Source: Tumebacillus permanentifrigoris (GTDB lineage: Bacteria > Bacillota > Bacilli > Tumebacillales > Tumebacillaceae). From it: a stretch of 64,000 nt of DNA. The stretch lies in contig NZ_QGGL01000007.1 of assembly GCF_003148565.1 (NCBI RefSeq), positions 131,091-195,090 on the forward strand, given 5' to 3'. Below, one piece after another: positions 43,219 through 52,432 of this stretch (within the stretch, counting starts at the first letter, position 1; every line of letters begins with the position of its first letter). The notes beneath the pieces are model-generated. The model worked only from the letters and a program-made list of their open reading frames with translations, was not told the DNA's origin and searched no databases. A program made the translations under genes and the position numbers.

Positions 43219-43416
43219 CTAAAACTTCTTTTTCTCCCGACTGCGATCTCGCCACACCAAAATGCCTTCAATCAGCATCACGGGGAACAGCGTGAGCAGG
43301 AACGACATCGGGATCGCGCCGCCTACATAGCGGATATTGAGGCTTTCTGCTGTGACGAGCGAGAACACCCAAACGATCAGGGAGAGAACCCCCCATATAG
43401 TAAATGCTCTTTTCAT
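43219..43416 (-). CDS. Small membrane protein with two transmembrane segments
   Basis: 65 residues. Two hydrophobic helices (about 7-24 and 34-55) joined by a short polar loop, and a basic C-terminal tail 'RDRSREKKKF'. GAAGG precedes the ATG. The size and shape fit the DUF-type small membrane proteins of Bacilli, with no assigned function. Divergent from the HD-GYP gene. Confidence 0.65.
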   Translation of the reverse strand: MKRAFTIWGVLSLIVWVFSLVTAESLNIRYVGGAIPMSFLLTLFPVMLIEGILVWRDRSREKKKF

Positions 43417-43639
43417 TCAAAAGACCTTCTCTCTTGTGCGATTCCATACCCTCTCTACGATACCAAATGTCCATCCAGATGAGTAGAAAAATATCTAGGA
43501 AACGATGGCGAAATTCGGACATTACCCCTTACCAACACTATGGAAGTTCTATACAATACAACTGTACACAATTATACAAATACAACATAACTTATCTACT
43601 ATACCTGACCTCTACGTCAGACCATCCAAGGAGTCTCCC

Positions 43640-44674
43640 ATGAACCAAGATCGCAATCTTCCGCTCTCCAAAATTCGCGTCGGCGACACCCTCTCCCGCG
43701 ATGTCGTGTCCGCCCAAGGGCAACTGCTGCTCTCCAAGAACGTCACCCTCACCCAGGACCAACTCGACCGCCTCGAACTTCAGGGCATCTATAACATCTG
43801 GATCGTGCAGGAGGCAACCGCCGTCACGCCCCCCTCCCCGATGCAAAAATCCTACGTGGAAACGCTCGCCACGATCACCAACCTGTTCACGGAAGCAAAA
43901 CGCACGAACAAGATCGATTGGAAGGAAGCGGTCGCCTCCGTCCAACACCTGCACACCGTCTGTGACCAAGAACCGAACCTGCTCCGCCTCATGGACAGCC
44001 TGTGGACGCAGGACGCGTACACGATGCAGCACTCCGTCGGTGTCGGGTTGCTCGCCAACCGCATCGCGAAGTGGCTGGGACTGTCGGACGAGCAATGCAC
44101 AGAAGTCTTGCTCGGCGGCACGTTCCATGACATCGGCAAGTCGCTGGTCGATCCGGTGATCCTCAACAAACCAGACAAGCTGACCCCCGTCGAATACTCC
44201 GAAGTCAAAAAACACACCAAACTCGGCTACTCGATTCTCAAAAACTCCGGCGTCGCCGAGCCGATCGCTCGCATGGCGTTGCACCACCACGAACGCATGG
44301 ACGGCTCCGGCTACCCTTACGGTCTGAAGGGCGGGGAGATCGACATCTACTCGCGCATCTGCGCCGTCGCCGACGTGTTCCACGCGATGACCACCCGCCG
44401 CGTCTACCGCCGTGAGGAATCGTACTACAAGGTCTTGGAGAGCCTGCACCAAGACTCATTTGCCTCGCTCGACCCCAACCTGATCTCGCTGTTCCTGAAC
44501 CGCATGTTGAACTTCTTCCACGGCAACAAAGTCAAACTCAGTGATGGCCAACTCGGGGAAGTCGTGCTCGTGCATCCCGACATGCCTTTCCGCCCGCTGC
44601 TCCGGTTGGAGGCAGGCTTCCTCGACCTGCGCCACCGACCAGACCTCTACATTGAACAAGTGCAGGAAGTGTGA
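43640..44674 (+). CDS. HD-GYP domain protein, probable c-di-GMP phosphodiesterase
   Basis: 344 residues from the ATG at 43640 with AAGGAG 6 nt upstream. An N-terminal DUF3391-like domain (about 1-55) precedes an HD-GYP domain: 'QHSVGVGLLA', 'GTFHDIGK' (HD), 'HHERMDGSGYP' (GYP). The family hydrolyses cyclic di-GMP, and the GYP motif is intact. No receiver domain or sensor is attached; control must come from the N-terminal region or other factors. Single gene with a bidirectional terminator. Confidence 0.93.
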   Translation: MNQDRNLPLSKIRVGDTLSRDVVSAQGQLLLSKNVTLTQDQLDRLELQGIYNIWIVQEATAVTPPSPMQKSYVETLATITNLFTEAKRTNKIDWKEAVASVQHLHTVCDQEPNLLRLMDSLWTQDAYTMQHSVGVGLLANRIAKWLGLSDEQCTEVLLGGTFHDIGKSLVDPVILNKPDKLTPVEYSEVKKHTKLGYSILKNSGVAEPIARMALHHHERMDGSGYPYGLKGGEIDIYSRICAVADVFHAMTTRRVYRREESYYKVLESLHQDSFASLDPNLISLFLNRMLNFFHGNKVKLSDGQLGEVVLVHPDMPFRPLLRLEAGFLDLRHRPDLYIEQVQEV

Positions 44675-44675
44675 G

Positions 44676-44716
44676 AAAAAAAGCTGACATCCTCGTCTGA
44701 GGATGTCAGCTTTTTT
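44676..44716. terminator. Bidirectional terminator between HD-GYP and tail-collar genes
   Basis: A 14-bp stem (AAGCTGACATCCTC/GAGGATGTCAGCTT) with A and T runs on either side. The last base pairs overlap the start of the 44715 gene's 3' end. Confidence 0.9.
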
Positions 44717-45251
44717 ATTGCCGACTCGGGAAGATCCCGTACAAGCAGATGATGAAGTTCATCGCGAGGAATGGTTGCATGTTGTTGTGCGGTTGGCTTC
44801 CACCTGCTACGGATAACGCAAGGGGGCTCATCGTGACATTCGGCGTGGCCGCATACAACGGGATCTGCGTACCCGTTCGGCCTTGGGGCGGCGTTTCTGC
44901 CCAGACCGTGTTGGTCGGGTCGGTAGCTGTCCCTTTTGCAGCAACCGCTTGCGGGATGTGCGTATGTGCCGGAATCTCCGTCGTCAACAGCGTCACGGTC
45001 CCTGAACCGACCTGCTCCCCGACCGTGCGCTCGGTTAACCCCGGCCCTTGTCCTTGGGACATCGCGGCACGGCCGCTCAGGTTTGGCAAGGCAAATGTCG
45101 TTCTCCCATCCCCCCCGTACTGTGTACCCAGGAGACTAAACAACGCCGTGTTCTGCGCAATCGACATCAACTGACCGTTGCAAAACGCCCAGTCTCGCGG
45201 AGCAAAGTTGCCTGCAAAGACTCGAATTTCTCCAATAAATGCTTCTGCCAT
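44715..45251 (-). CDS. Phage-tail-collar (Mdp-like) protein 1
   Basis: 178 residues. The opening 'FIGEIRVFAGNFAPRDWAFCNGQLMSI' (residues 5-31) and 'LFSLLGTQYGGDGRTTFALPNLSGR' (37-61) are the signature of the tail-collar/microcystin-dependent protein family. A His-rich 'IPAHTH' metal-ligand region follows, and the C-terminus is 'MQPFLAMNFIICLYGIFPSRQ'. No signal peptide. In phages the fold trimerises at fibre tips, but in Bacilli such genes occur in stand-alone sets without phage structure genes. Third and last of the tandem paralogues, 15 nt after the middle one. Role unknown. Confidence 0.87.
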   Translation of the reverse strand: MAEAFIGEIRVFAGNFAPRDWAFCNGQLMSIAQNTALFSLLGTQYGGDGRTTFALPNLSGRAAMSQGQGPGLTERTVGEQVGSGTVTLLTTEIPAHTHIPQAVAAKGTATDPTNTVWAETPPQGRTGTQIPLYAATPNVTMSPLALSVAGGSQPHNNMQPFLAMNFIICLYGIFPSRQ

Positions 45252-45266
45252 CTCACGAGCGCCTCC

Positions 45267-45770
45267 TTAGTTTCTAGATGGGTAGATTCCTTCCAGTGCG
45301 ATGCAATAGTTCAGCGCCAGATAGGGCTGCATGTTCGGATGTGCCTGTGACCCACCTGCGGTAGAAATGGCTTGTTGGCTCATCTGTGCGAGCGCCGCTG
45401 TGGATTGCGTAAATTGTCCCGTTGCATCGCCCCACACTCCGTTGGATGGGGAGACATTGGGGGAGGGAACGGTCGAGGAGCCTTGGGCCACATGGACGTG
45501 TGCCGGAATCTCTGTGCTCGTCAGCGTATGACTTGCAACGCCTGCCGCGACTCCGAGCGGGTAGCTTGACGAGGTGCTGATCGGCACCCGCCCCCGCAGG
45601 TCTGGCAACGCAAACGTGGTCGTCCCATTGCCACCATAATAGGTGCCTAGCAGGGAGAACAGCGCTGAATGGGTACTGATCGGGAGAATCTGTCCTGCAC
45701 AAAAGGCCCAGCCCCGTGGCGCAAAGTTGTTGGCAAACAGACGGATCTCACCCAAGAACGGTTCTGACAT
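45267..45770 (-). CDS. Phage-tail-collar (Mdp-like) protein 2
   Basis: 167 residues, same family as its neighbours ('FLGEIRLFANNFAPRGWAFCAGQILPI', residues 4-30; 'IPAHVHV'; end 'LNYCIALEGIYPSRN'). About half of the positions differ from the flanking copies, so the three are diverged paralogues rather than recent duplicates. Good RBS (GGAGG) before the ATG. Middle gene of the unit GNAT, collar 3, collar 2, collar 1. Confidence 0.87.
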   Translation of the reverse strand: MSEPFLGEIRLFANNFAPRGWAFCAGQILPISTHSALFSLLGTYYGGNGTTTFALPDLRGRVPISTSSSYPLGVAAGVASHTLTSTEIPAHVHVAQGSSTVPSPNVSPSNGVWGDATGQFTQSTAALAQMSQQAISTAGGSQAHPNMQPYLALNYCIALEGIYPSRN

Positions 45771-45811
45771 TCTGAATCCTCCTTTGAAAACCTACTTTTT
45801 CAGACTTGTGC

Positions 45812-46318
45812 TTACGACTGGCTCGGGTAGATCCCATAGAGCGAAATGATATAGCTGAGCGTCAAGGTCGGCATCATGTTGTCATGCGGTTGATTGCCAC
45901 CCACGCTCGACAGGGCAGCGGAATTCATCGGGACAAGCGTTGGGCTGGCCGTGCCGTAATAGCTGGTCGAAGGTGCAATCGCCCACAGGGCGTTGCTCGG
46001 ATTCTCGACTTCGCCCGGTGTTGCCGACGCGTTCGCCGCATGCGTATGGGCAGGTAGTTCATTGGACGTCAGGGTGACCGTCTCCGTCCCGCCTCGTGCC
46101 CCTAAACTGTACGACGAACTGACATGAATCGGAACCCGTCCGCGCAGGTCCGGCAGTGCGAACGTCGTTTGTCCGTCCCCGCCATACGTCGTGCCTAGCA
46201 AGGCAAACAGCGCTTCATTTTCCGAGATGCTCATCAAGCTTCCATCACAAAACGCCCAGCCCGCTGGCGCAAAATTACCTGCAAACATGCGAATCTCACC
46301 CACATACGATTCACTCAT
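45812..46318 (-). CDS. Phage-tail-collar (Mdp-like) protein 3
   Basis: 168 residues of the same family ('YVGEIRMFAGNFAPAGWAFCDGSLMSI', residues 5-31; 'LPAHTHAANA'; end 'LSYIISLYGIYPSQS'). The start overlaps the end of the GNAT gene by 8 nt, so they are translationally coupled. Confidence 0.87.
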   Translation of the reverse strand: MSESYVGEIRMFAGNFAPAGWAFCDGSLMSISENEALFALLGTTYGGDGQTTFALPDLRGRVPIHVSSSYSLGARGGTETVTLTSNELPAHTHAANASATPGEVENPSNALWAIAPSTSYYGTASPTLVPMNSAALSSVGGNQPHDNMMPTLTLSYIISLYGIYPSQS

Positions 46319-46817
46319 TGTGTGTCACCTCTCCCACTTTTTCTGACGCGTTTTCAACGGCACGCCACTCCATCTGGAGGTACAACTCATCCTCAAATGT
46401 GATCGTGAAACCGTGTCGTGCATACAGACGGCGGGCCGGGTTGCTGGTCTGAACTTGCAAACGTAACGGCAGATCAGCGTTGCGCGCCTCTGTTTGCAAA
46501 TCAACGATCAACATCCCCCCGATTCCCCGGTTGCAAAACTCAGGCAAAAGAGCAATATCAACGAGAATAATTGCTTGACTGTTCCGAAAAATGAACAGCC
46601 GACCTGCTGGTTGCTGCTCCCAAAGGACGAGCCGATGATCTCCATCTGGGAACTGGGCGGCATAGGACATGCGTTGTGAGTTCCATTGCATGTTGAGAAA
46701 ATGGTGTTGCATCGCGTCGTCCCATCCCCATGCGAGGAGTTCCATTTTGCGCGTGCTGGCGTACAACTCATACAAAAAGCTCTCATCGTCCGTGTGAACT
46801 GGGTTCAGTTTCAACAT
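46311..46817 (-). CDS. GNAT-family N-acetyltransferase
   Basis: 168 residues. Typical GNAT layout: N-terminal 'DESFLYELYASTRKMELLAWGW' (residues 10-31), 'ILVDIALLPEFCNRGIGGMLI' with the acetyl-CoA-binding R/Q-x-x-G-x-G/A variant 'NRGIGG', and 'SNPARRLYARHGFTI'. It heads the operon with three tail-collar genes, an association seen in other Bacilli, suggesting that the collar proteins or their products are acetylated or that the enzyme uses a related substrate (inference). Confidence 0.88.
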   Translation of the reverse strand: MLKLNPVHTDDESFLYELYASTRKMELLAWGWDDAMQHHFLNMQWNSQRMSYAAQFPDGDHRLVLWEQQPAGRLFIFRNSQAIILVDIALLPEFCNRGIGGMLIVDLQTEARNADLPLRLQVQTSNPARRLYARHGFTITFEDELYLQMEWRAVENASEKVGEVTHNE

Positions 46818-47144
46818 GTGGCCCTCTGTTAGGTCGGTTGGATTTGTAATTCTTTCTAAAACAATCGAGATATCACATCCCTTGTAATGATTATCTTATT
46901 CATAGCATTTAGATTTAGTACGAGTACCTATTATTGGAAGGTTATGTTGTCTAAGTAAAATGATTCCGTTACACGCAACGTTTCGGTTGTTTTATGAGTA
47001 GCACGTGAATATCACTAGTGGGGGCGATAGGAGGATTTGCATCGTTTTTGGGGAATCGGCATTTCTTTTACAATTTCATTGCAGCCGGGTGCCTGCTTCC
47101 TACCTTCTTCGAGATTTACTACCACGTATGTAGGGGGGTGCATC
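46818..47144. other. 327-nt intergenic region between GNAT and the SLH surface protein
   Basis: Divergent promoters are expected here. The frame of the surface protein extends upstream to a TTG at 47037, but only the ATG at 47145 has a well-spaced GGGGGG; the leader may be a long 5' UTR. No riboswitch consensus was recognised. Confidence 0.5.
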
Positions 47145-50100
47145 ATGGAATTTCGCCTTTTTACCCGCAAGTTCACGAATATTCTAAGTACTGTTCTCGT
47201 TTTCTTGCTCCTTTTGGTGTCCAGCGGGCTCGGGCCTTTTGTTGAACTTGCGGGTGCTGCTGGAACTTGGACGACAAAGACAACCGGTGTGACCAATGAC
47301 ATCAACGGCGTTGCTTATGGAAACGGGCTCTGGATCGCAGCCGGTAGCGCGTCCGAACTCTCCAAGTCGGCCGATGGCGGCAGTACATGGACGAAGCAAG
47401 CCGTCGTGGGCGGGACGTCGTTTTATGCTGTCGTCTACACGGGAAGCCAGTGGGTGTTGGTTGGGGAATCAGGAGCGATCTTCACCTCAACGGATGGTAC
47501 GAACTGGACGTCTCGTTCCTCCACCACGAGTAATACCCTGTGGGGGGTTACGTCCGGCGGTGGCAAGATTGTCGCCGTCGGGGCGAATGGCACGGTGGTC
47601 ACTTCTGTGGATGGAGTGACTTGGACTTCGACGTCTCTTGGCAGCTCTACGCTTTACGCGGTCAAGTATGCGGGCGGCATGTTCCTGACTTCAGGTGGAG
47701 CCGGGAAGCTTTTTACCTCAGCCAACGGCACATCGTGGACGAATCAAGCGACCGGTACAGCAAACGATCTGAACGGGATCGCTTTTGCAAACGGCCTTTA
47801 TGTTGTGGCGGGGGATAAAATTCTACTCACTTCTACTGATGGGTCTGCGTGGACGACACGGACGCTTCCGGTTGGGGCTTCTACTCAGACGCTGTACGGG
47901 GTCTCGTATGGCGGTAACAAATTCGTTGCTGTCGGTGCTGGTGATACGATTGTTTCCTCGACTGACGGGGTGACGTGGAGTCTTGAAACCTCGAGCTCTG
48001 CTGGTACGACATTGCTCGGCGCCTCAAGTGGTGGCGGGAAATGGGTCACGGTAGGAACATCTGGTTTCCTTCAAACGCAAGCCATGAGCTCGAATGCCAA
48101 TCTGAGCGGATTGACGCTGAGTGCGGGAACGCTGTCTCCTGTGTTTGCGGCTGGCACAACCAGTTACACGGCAAGTGTGAGTTCTGGCACCACGAGTGTA
48201 CAGGTCACACCGACGATTGCAGATGCGACCGCAACCGTTACTGTGAATGGGGCTGCTGCGATCAGTGGGAATGCCTCTACGGTTTCCTTGAATCCGGGAG
48301 CAAACCCGATTCCGGTCGTGGTGACAGCCCAAGATGGTGTGACACAGAAAACGTACACGGTCACAGTGACCCGTGCGGTTGCTTCTACCAACGCAAACTT
48401 GAGCAGTTTGACACTGAGTGCAGGCACTCTGTCTCCTGCGTTTGCTGCGGGTACGACCAGTTATACAGCAAGCGTTGGCAACGGTGTGTCGAGTGTGGCT
48501 GTCACGCCGACCGTGGCAGATTCCACCGCTACGGTGAAGGTCAATGGGAGTGCGGCCACGAGTGGTAGCGCATCCGCGATTCCGCTAAATGTGGGGTCGA
48601 ATACGATTACGGTCCTCGTGACCGCGCAGGATGGCTCGACAACGAAATCGTACACGGTTACGGTCACTCGTGCGGCTTCGGTGAATGCGAACTTGAGCAA
48701 CTTGACGATCAGTCAAGGTACGCTGTCTCCGGGGTTTGCTTCTGGGACGACGACCTATACGGCGAGCGTTGGGAACTCGGTTTCTAGCTTGGATGTCACG
48801 CCGACCGTGGCAGATTCCACCGCTACGGTGAAGGTCAATGGGAGTGCGGCCACGAGTGGTAGCGCATCCTCTATTCCGCTGAATGTGGGGTCGAATACGA
48901 TTACGGTCCTCGTGACCGCTCAGGACGGCTCGACGCAGAAATCGTACACGGTTACGGTCACTCGTGCGGCTTCGGTAAATGCGAACTTGAGCAACTTGAC
49001 GATCAGCCAAGGGACGCTGTCTCCGGGGTTTGCTTCTGGGACGACGAGCTATACGGCGAGCGTTGGGAACTCGGTTTCTAGTTTGGATGTCACGCCGACC
49101 GTGGCAGATTCCACCGCTACGGTGAAGGTCAATGGGAGTGCGGCCACGAGTGGTAGCGCATCCTCTGTTCCGCTGAATGTGGGGTCGAATACGATTACGG
49201 TCCTCGTGACCGCTCAGGACGGTTCGACGCAGAAATCGTACACGGTTACGGTCACTCGTGCGGCTTCGGTGAATGCGAACTTGAGCAACTTGACGATCAG
49301 TCAAGGCACGCTGTCTCCGGGGTTTGCTTCTGAGACGACGACCTATACGGCAAGTGTAGGCAATACGGTCACGAATCTCACCGTCACTCCGACCGTTGCT
49401 GATTCTACAGCTACTGTTGAAGTAAATGGGGTTGCAGTTACTAGTGGCAACGCATCTTCTCCGATCTCCCTGAACGTATACGAGAACACCCTCTCGGTGG
49501 TCGTCACCGCTCAGGATGGATCAACTAAACAAACCTACACTCTCACGGTCACCCGTGCTCCTTCGAGCAACGCTGATCTCAGCAACTTGGTTCTCAGCCA
49601 AGGCACGCTGTCTCCAGACTTTGTATCGAGCACGCTGACCTATACGGCAAGCGTAGGCAATGCGGTCACGAATCTCACGGTCACTCCGACGGTTGCTGAT
49701 TCCACGGCTACTGTTGAAGTAAATGGGGTTGCAGTTACTAGTGGCAACGCATCTTCTCCGATCTCCCTGAACGTATACGAGAACACCCTCTCGGTGGTCG
49801 TCACCGCTCAGGATGGATCGACTAAACAAACCTACACTCTCACGGTCACCCGCGCTCCTTCGAGCAACGCTGATCTCAGCAACTTGGCTCTCAGCCAAGG
49901 CACGCTGTCTCCAGACTTTGCTTCGGGCACGCTGACCTATTCGGCTAGCGTAGGCAATGCGGTCACGAATCTCACACTCACTCCGACGGTTGCTGATTCC
50001 ACTGCTATTGTTAAAGTAAACGGGGTTGCCGTGACCAGTGGAAATGCCTCCGCTCCGATCTCATTGACTGTCGGCGAGAACACCATAAAAGTGGTCGTTA

Positions 50101-52382
50101 CCGCTCAGGATGGCTCTACGGAACAGACCTACACCCTCACGGTCACCCGTGCTCCTTCGAGCAACACTGATCTCAGCAACTTGGAACTCAGCCAAGGCAC
50201 GCTGTCTCCAGACTTTGCTTCGGGTACGCTGACCTATACGGCAAGTGTAGGCAATGCGGTCACCGATCTCACCGTCACTCCAACGGTTGCTGATTCCACA
50301 GCTACTGTTGAAGTAAATGGGGTTGCAGTGACTAGTGGCAACGCATCTACTCCAATCTCCCTGAACGTATACGAGAACACCATCTCAGTAGTCGTCACCG
50401 CTCAGGACGGATCGACTAAAAAAACCTACATCCTCACGGTCACCCGTGCTCCTTCAAGCAACGCTGATCTCAACAACTTGGCCCTGAGCCAAGGCACGCT
50501 GTCTCCAGACTTTGCTTCTGGCACACTGACCTATACGGCGAGTGTTGGCAATGCGGTCACCGATCTCACCGTCACTCCAACGGTTGCTGATTCCACAGCT
50601 ACTATTGAAGTAAACGGGGTTCCAGTCACCAGTGGGAATGCCTCCGCTCCGATCTCACTGACTGTCGGCGAGAACACCATAATAGTGGTCGTCACCGCTC
50701 AGGATGGCTCGACGGAACAGACCTACACCCTCACGGTCACTCGTGCAGCGTCTTCCAACAACGACCTGAGCAATCTAACGCTCAGCCAAGGAGCACTGTC
50801 TCCGGTCTTCTCCTCTGGCACCACGAGCTACACAGCAAGCGTATCCACTGCCGTCAACCGCGTGAACATCACGCCGACTGTGTCTGACTCGACGGCAACC
50901 GTGAAGATCGGCGGAGTCGCGATAACCAGCGGCACTCCAAGAGAGATGACGCTCAACATCGGGGCTAACCCCATCAAGATCGAAGTAAGCGCCCAAGATG
51001 GGACGACGAAAACCTACACGGTCACGATCTCTCGCGAACCGGGTACTGGTACAGGCGGCGGTGGTGGTGGCGGGACCCACCACGGACCTGTCAAAATTGA
51101 AGTAGACAATGGACCAGGTACCCCCCCTGGCACCAGCTTCAACGACGTGACGAAGTTGCTCGGCTCGCAAGTCAAGATGAGCGCCGAGATCCTCAGCAGC
51201 ACCGGCCAAAAGCTGAACCTGCCTGTGATCCCGATCATCGACGACTCCTTCCAATTGAGCGGCGTGCAAGCTGGTAACTACCAACTCGTGCTCAACGTCC
51301 TCGCGCCCAACGGCGAGAAACTGGCGGGTCAAAAAGCGACGCTGATCGTCGCAAGCGATGGCAGCGCCACGATCAAAACGGAGCTGATCGACCCCTACGG
51401 CACCGTCCGTGACTCGATCACCCACCAACCGATCGCCGGTGTGACCACCACGCTCTACTGGGCTGACACCGAACTCAACCGCGCCAAAGGCAGAACCCCT
51501 GGCACCGCAGTCACACTGCCAGAACTGCCTAGCCTAACCCCCAATCAGAACCACAATCCTCAAATCACCACCGACAGCGGCCAATACGGCTGGATGGTCT
51601 TCCCCGATGGTGATTACTACACGATCGCGGAACGTGACGGCTACGTGGTCTTTGACAGCCGCAACGACCCCCGCGAGGAGTTGCATGGGGATTCGAGCTA
51701 CATCCGCAATGGCTTGATCCACGTCGGTCAAACCACCGTGCAAATGAACTACAACATGCAAGCAAAAGTCGTCTCCTCTGGCGTCCACAACCCGTACATC
51801 TACGGCTACTCGGACGGCACGTTTGGCCCTGACCAACACATCACCCGCGCAGAACTCGCCGCCATCCTCTCTCGTACACTGCCGGATGGCACGAACTCCG
51901 CAGCCGCACCGTCCTTCCACGACCTGCAAGCTTCGCACTGGGCGTACAGCTCCATCGCGAAAGTCTGCGGTCTGAAGATCATGGTCGGCAACCCGGACGG
52001 AACCTTCCACCCAGACGACATCGTCACCCGCGCCGAGATGGCGGTCGTCATCGCAAGACTCAAACAACTTCCGACCGCACTCGATACGGACTTCACCGAC
52101 ATCGGCGGCCACTGGGCACAGCCGTTCATCGCCCAAGCTGAACACGGTGGCTACTTGAACGGCTATCCGGATCACACGTACCATCCAGACCAAACCATCA
52201 CGCGTGCGGAGACCGTAGTCGTCATCAACAAACTGCTAGATCGCAACGTCCAGCAAGTAAGCGGTCTCCCAAAATGGTCGGACGTATCGCCTGACTTCTG
52301 GGGCTTCCGTGCGATCATGGAAGCATCCCTGCTCCACGCCTACGACCTGCTGTCGAACGGCGTAGAGATCTGGAAACCGTAA
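47145..52382 (+). CDS. Giant S-layer-anchored surface protein with ten cadherin-like beta-sandwich repeats
   Basis: 1745 residues from the ATG at 47145. Signal peptide about 1-37. Residues 40-310 are BNR/propeller-like repeats ('GVAYGNGLWIAAG', 'GVSYGGNKFVAVGAG'). Ten cadherin-like beta-sandwich repeats (PF12733 type, about 98 residues each) follow, each with 'L-S-x-G-T-L-S-P-x-F' and 'TYTASV', from about DNA 48088 to 51040. A Gly-rich linker, a 200-residue region with Cna-B/transthyretin-like features, and three SLH domains ('GYSDGTFGPDQHITRAE', 'GNPDGTFHPDDIVTRAE', 'GYPDHTYHPDQTITRAE') complete it. SLH domains bind pyruvylated wall polymer. It probably acts as an adhesin or matrix protein. 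Confidence 0.93.
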   Translation: MEFRLFTRKFTNILSTVLVFLLLLVSSGLGPFVELAGAAGTWTTKTTGVTNDINGVAYGNGLWIAAGSASELSKSADGGSTWTKQAVVGGTSFYAVVYTGSQWVLVGESGAIFTSTDGTNWTSRSSTTSNTLWGVTSGGGKIVAVGANGTVVTSVDGVTWTSTSLGSSTLYAVKYAGGMFLTSGGAGKLFTSANGTSWTNQATGTANDLNGIAFANGLYVVAGDKILLTSTDGSAWTTRTLPVGASTQTLYGVSYGGNKFVAVGAGDTIVSSTDGVTWSLETSSSAGTTLLGASSGGGKWVTVGTSGFLQTQAMSSNANLSGLTLSAGTLSPVFAAGTTSYTASVSSGTTSVQVTPTIADATATVTVNGAAAISGNASTVSLNPGANPIPVVVTAQDGVTQKTYTVTVTRAVASTNANLSSLTLSAGTLSPAFAAGTTSYTASVGNGVSSVAVTPTVADSTATVKVNGSAATSGSASAIPLNVGSNTITVLVTAQDGSTTKSYTVTVTRAASVNANLSNLTISQGTLSPGFASGTTTYTASVGNSVSSLDVTPTVADSTATVKVNGSAATSGSASSIPLNVGSNTITVLVTAQDGSTQKSYTVTVTRAASVNANLSNLTISQGTLSPGFASGTTSYTASVGNSVSSLDVTPTVADSTATVKVNGSAATSGSASSVPLNVGSNTITVLVTAQDGSTQKSYTVTVTRAASVNANLSNLTISQGTLSPGFASETTTYTASVGNTVTNLTVTPTVADSTATVEVNGVAVTSGNASSPISLNVYENTLSVVVTAQDGSTKQTYTLTVTRAPSSNADLSNLVLSQGTLSPDFVSSTLTYTASVGNAVTNLTVTPTVADSTATVEVNGVAVTSGNASSPISLNVYENTLSVVVTAQDGSTKQTYTLTVTRAPSSNADLSNLALSQGTLSPDFASGTLTYSASVGNAVTNLTLTPTVADSTAIVKVNGVAVTSGNASAPISLTVGENTIKVVVTAQDGSTEQTYTLTVTRAPSSNTDLSNLELSQGTLSPDFASGTLTYTASVGNAVTDLTVTPTVADSTATVEVNGVAVTSGNASTPISLNVYENTISVVVTAQDGSTKKTYILTVTRAPSSNADLNNLALSQGTLSPDFASGTLTYTASVGNAVTDLTVTPTVADSTATIEVNGVPVTSGNASAPISLTVGENTIIVVVTAQDGSTEQTYTLTVTRAASSNNDLSNLTLSQGALSPVFSSGTTSYTASVSTAVNRVNITPTVSDSTATVKIGGVAITSGTPREMTLNIGANPIKIEVSAQDGTTKTYTVTISREPGTGTGGGGGGGTHHGPVKIEVDNGPGTPPGTSFNDVTKLLGSQVKMSAEILSSTGQKLNLPVIPIIDDSFQLSGVQAGNYQLVLNVLAPNGEKLAGQKATLIVASDGSATIKTELIDPYGTVRDSITHQPIAGVTTTLYWADTELNRAKGRTPGTAVTLPELPSLTPNQNHNPQITTDSGQYGWMVFPDGDYYTIAERDGYVVFDSRNDPREELHGDSSYIRNGLIHVGQTTVQMNYNMQAKVVSSGVHNPYIYGYSDGTFGPDQHITRAELAAILSRTLPDGTNSAAAPSFHDLQASHWAYSSIAKVCGLKIMVGNPDGTFHPDDIVTRAEMAVVIARLKQLPTALDTDFTDIGGHWAQPFIAQAEHGGYLNGYPDHTYHPDQTITRAETVVVINKLLDRNVQQVSGLPKWSDVSPDFWGFRAIMEASLLHAYDLLSNGVEIWKP
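48088..51040 (+). repeat. Ten tandem repeats of about 290-300 nt within the surface-protein gene
   Basis: Repeats 2 to 5 are nearly identical over long stretches (for example, the same 60+ nt around 48499, 48797 and 49090), and repeats 6 to 9 form a second similar group. This points to recent duplication by unequal recombination. Confidence 0.9.
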
Positions 52383-52395
52383 AACCCGCCACAGC

Positions 52396-52432
52396 AAAAA
52401 AGCTGACCTTCTCTCGAAGGTCAGCTTTTTTT
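52396..52432. terminator. Bidirectional terminator overlapping the ltaS-like stop
   Basis: A 12-bp stem (AAGCTGACCTTC/GAAGGTCAGCTT) with A and T runs. The stop codon of the convergent LtaS-like gene lies inside the stem. Confidence 0.9.

Noticed and set aside
44715-46318. Prophage remnant
   Set aside because: Only collar-type proteins are present, with a GNAT gene. No capsid, portal, terminase, integrase or lysis genes are seen, and the set is a known stand-alone arrangement.
47037-47144. Longer start (TTG at 47037) for the surface protein
   Set aside because: Only 2 nt separate the purine-rich motif from the TTG, and the added 36 residues would put the signal peptide inside the protein. 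The ATG at 47145 has a proper RBS and a signal peptide follows it.
46818-47144. c-di-GMP riboswitch in the leader of the surface-protein gene
   Set aside because: Expected conserved blocks of the GEMM aptamer were not found.
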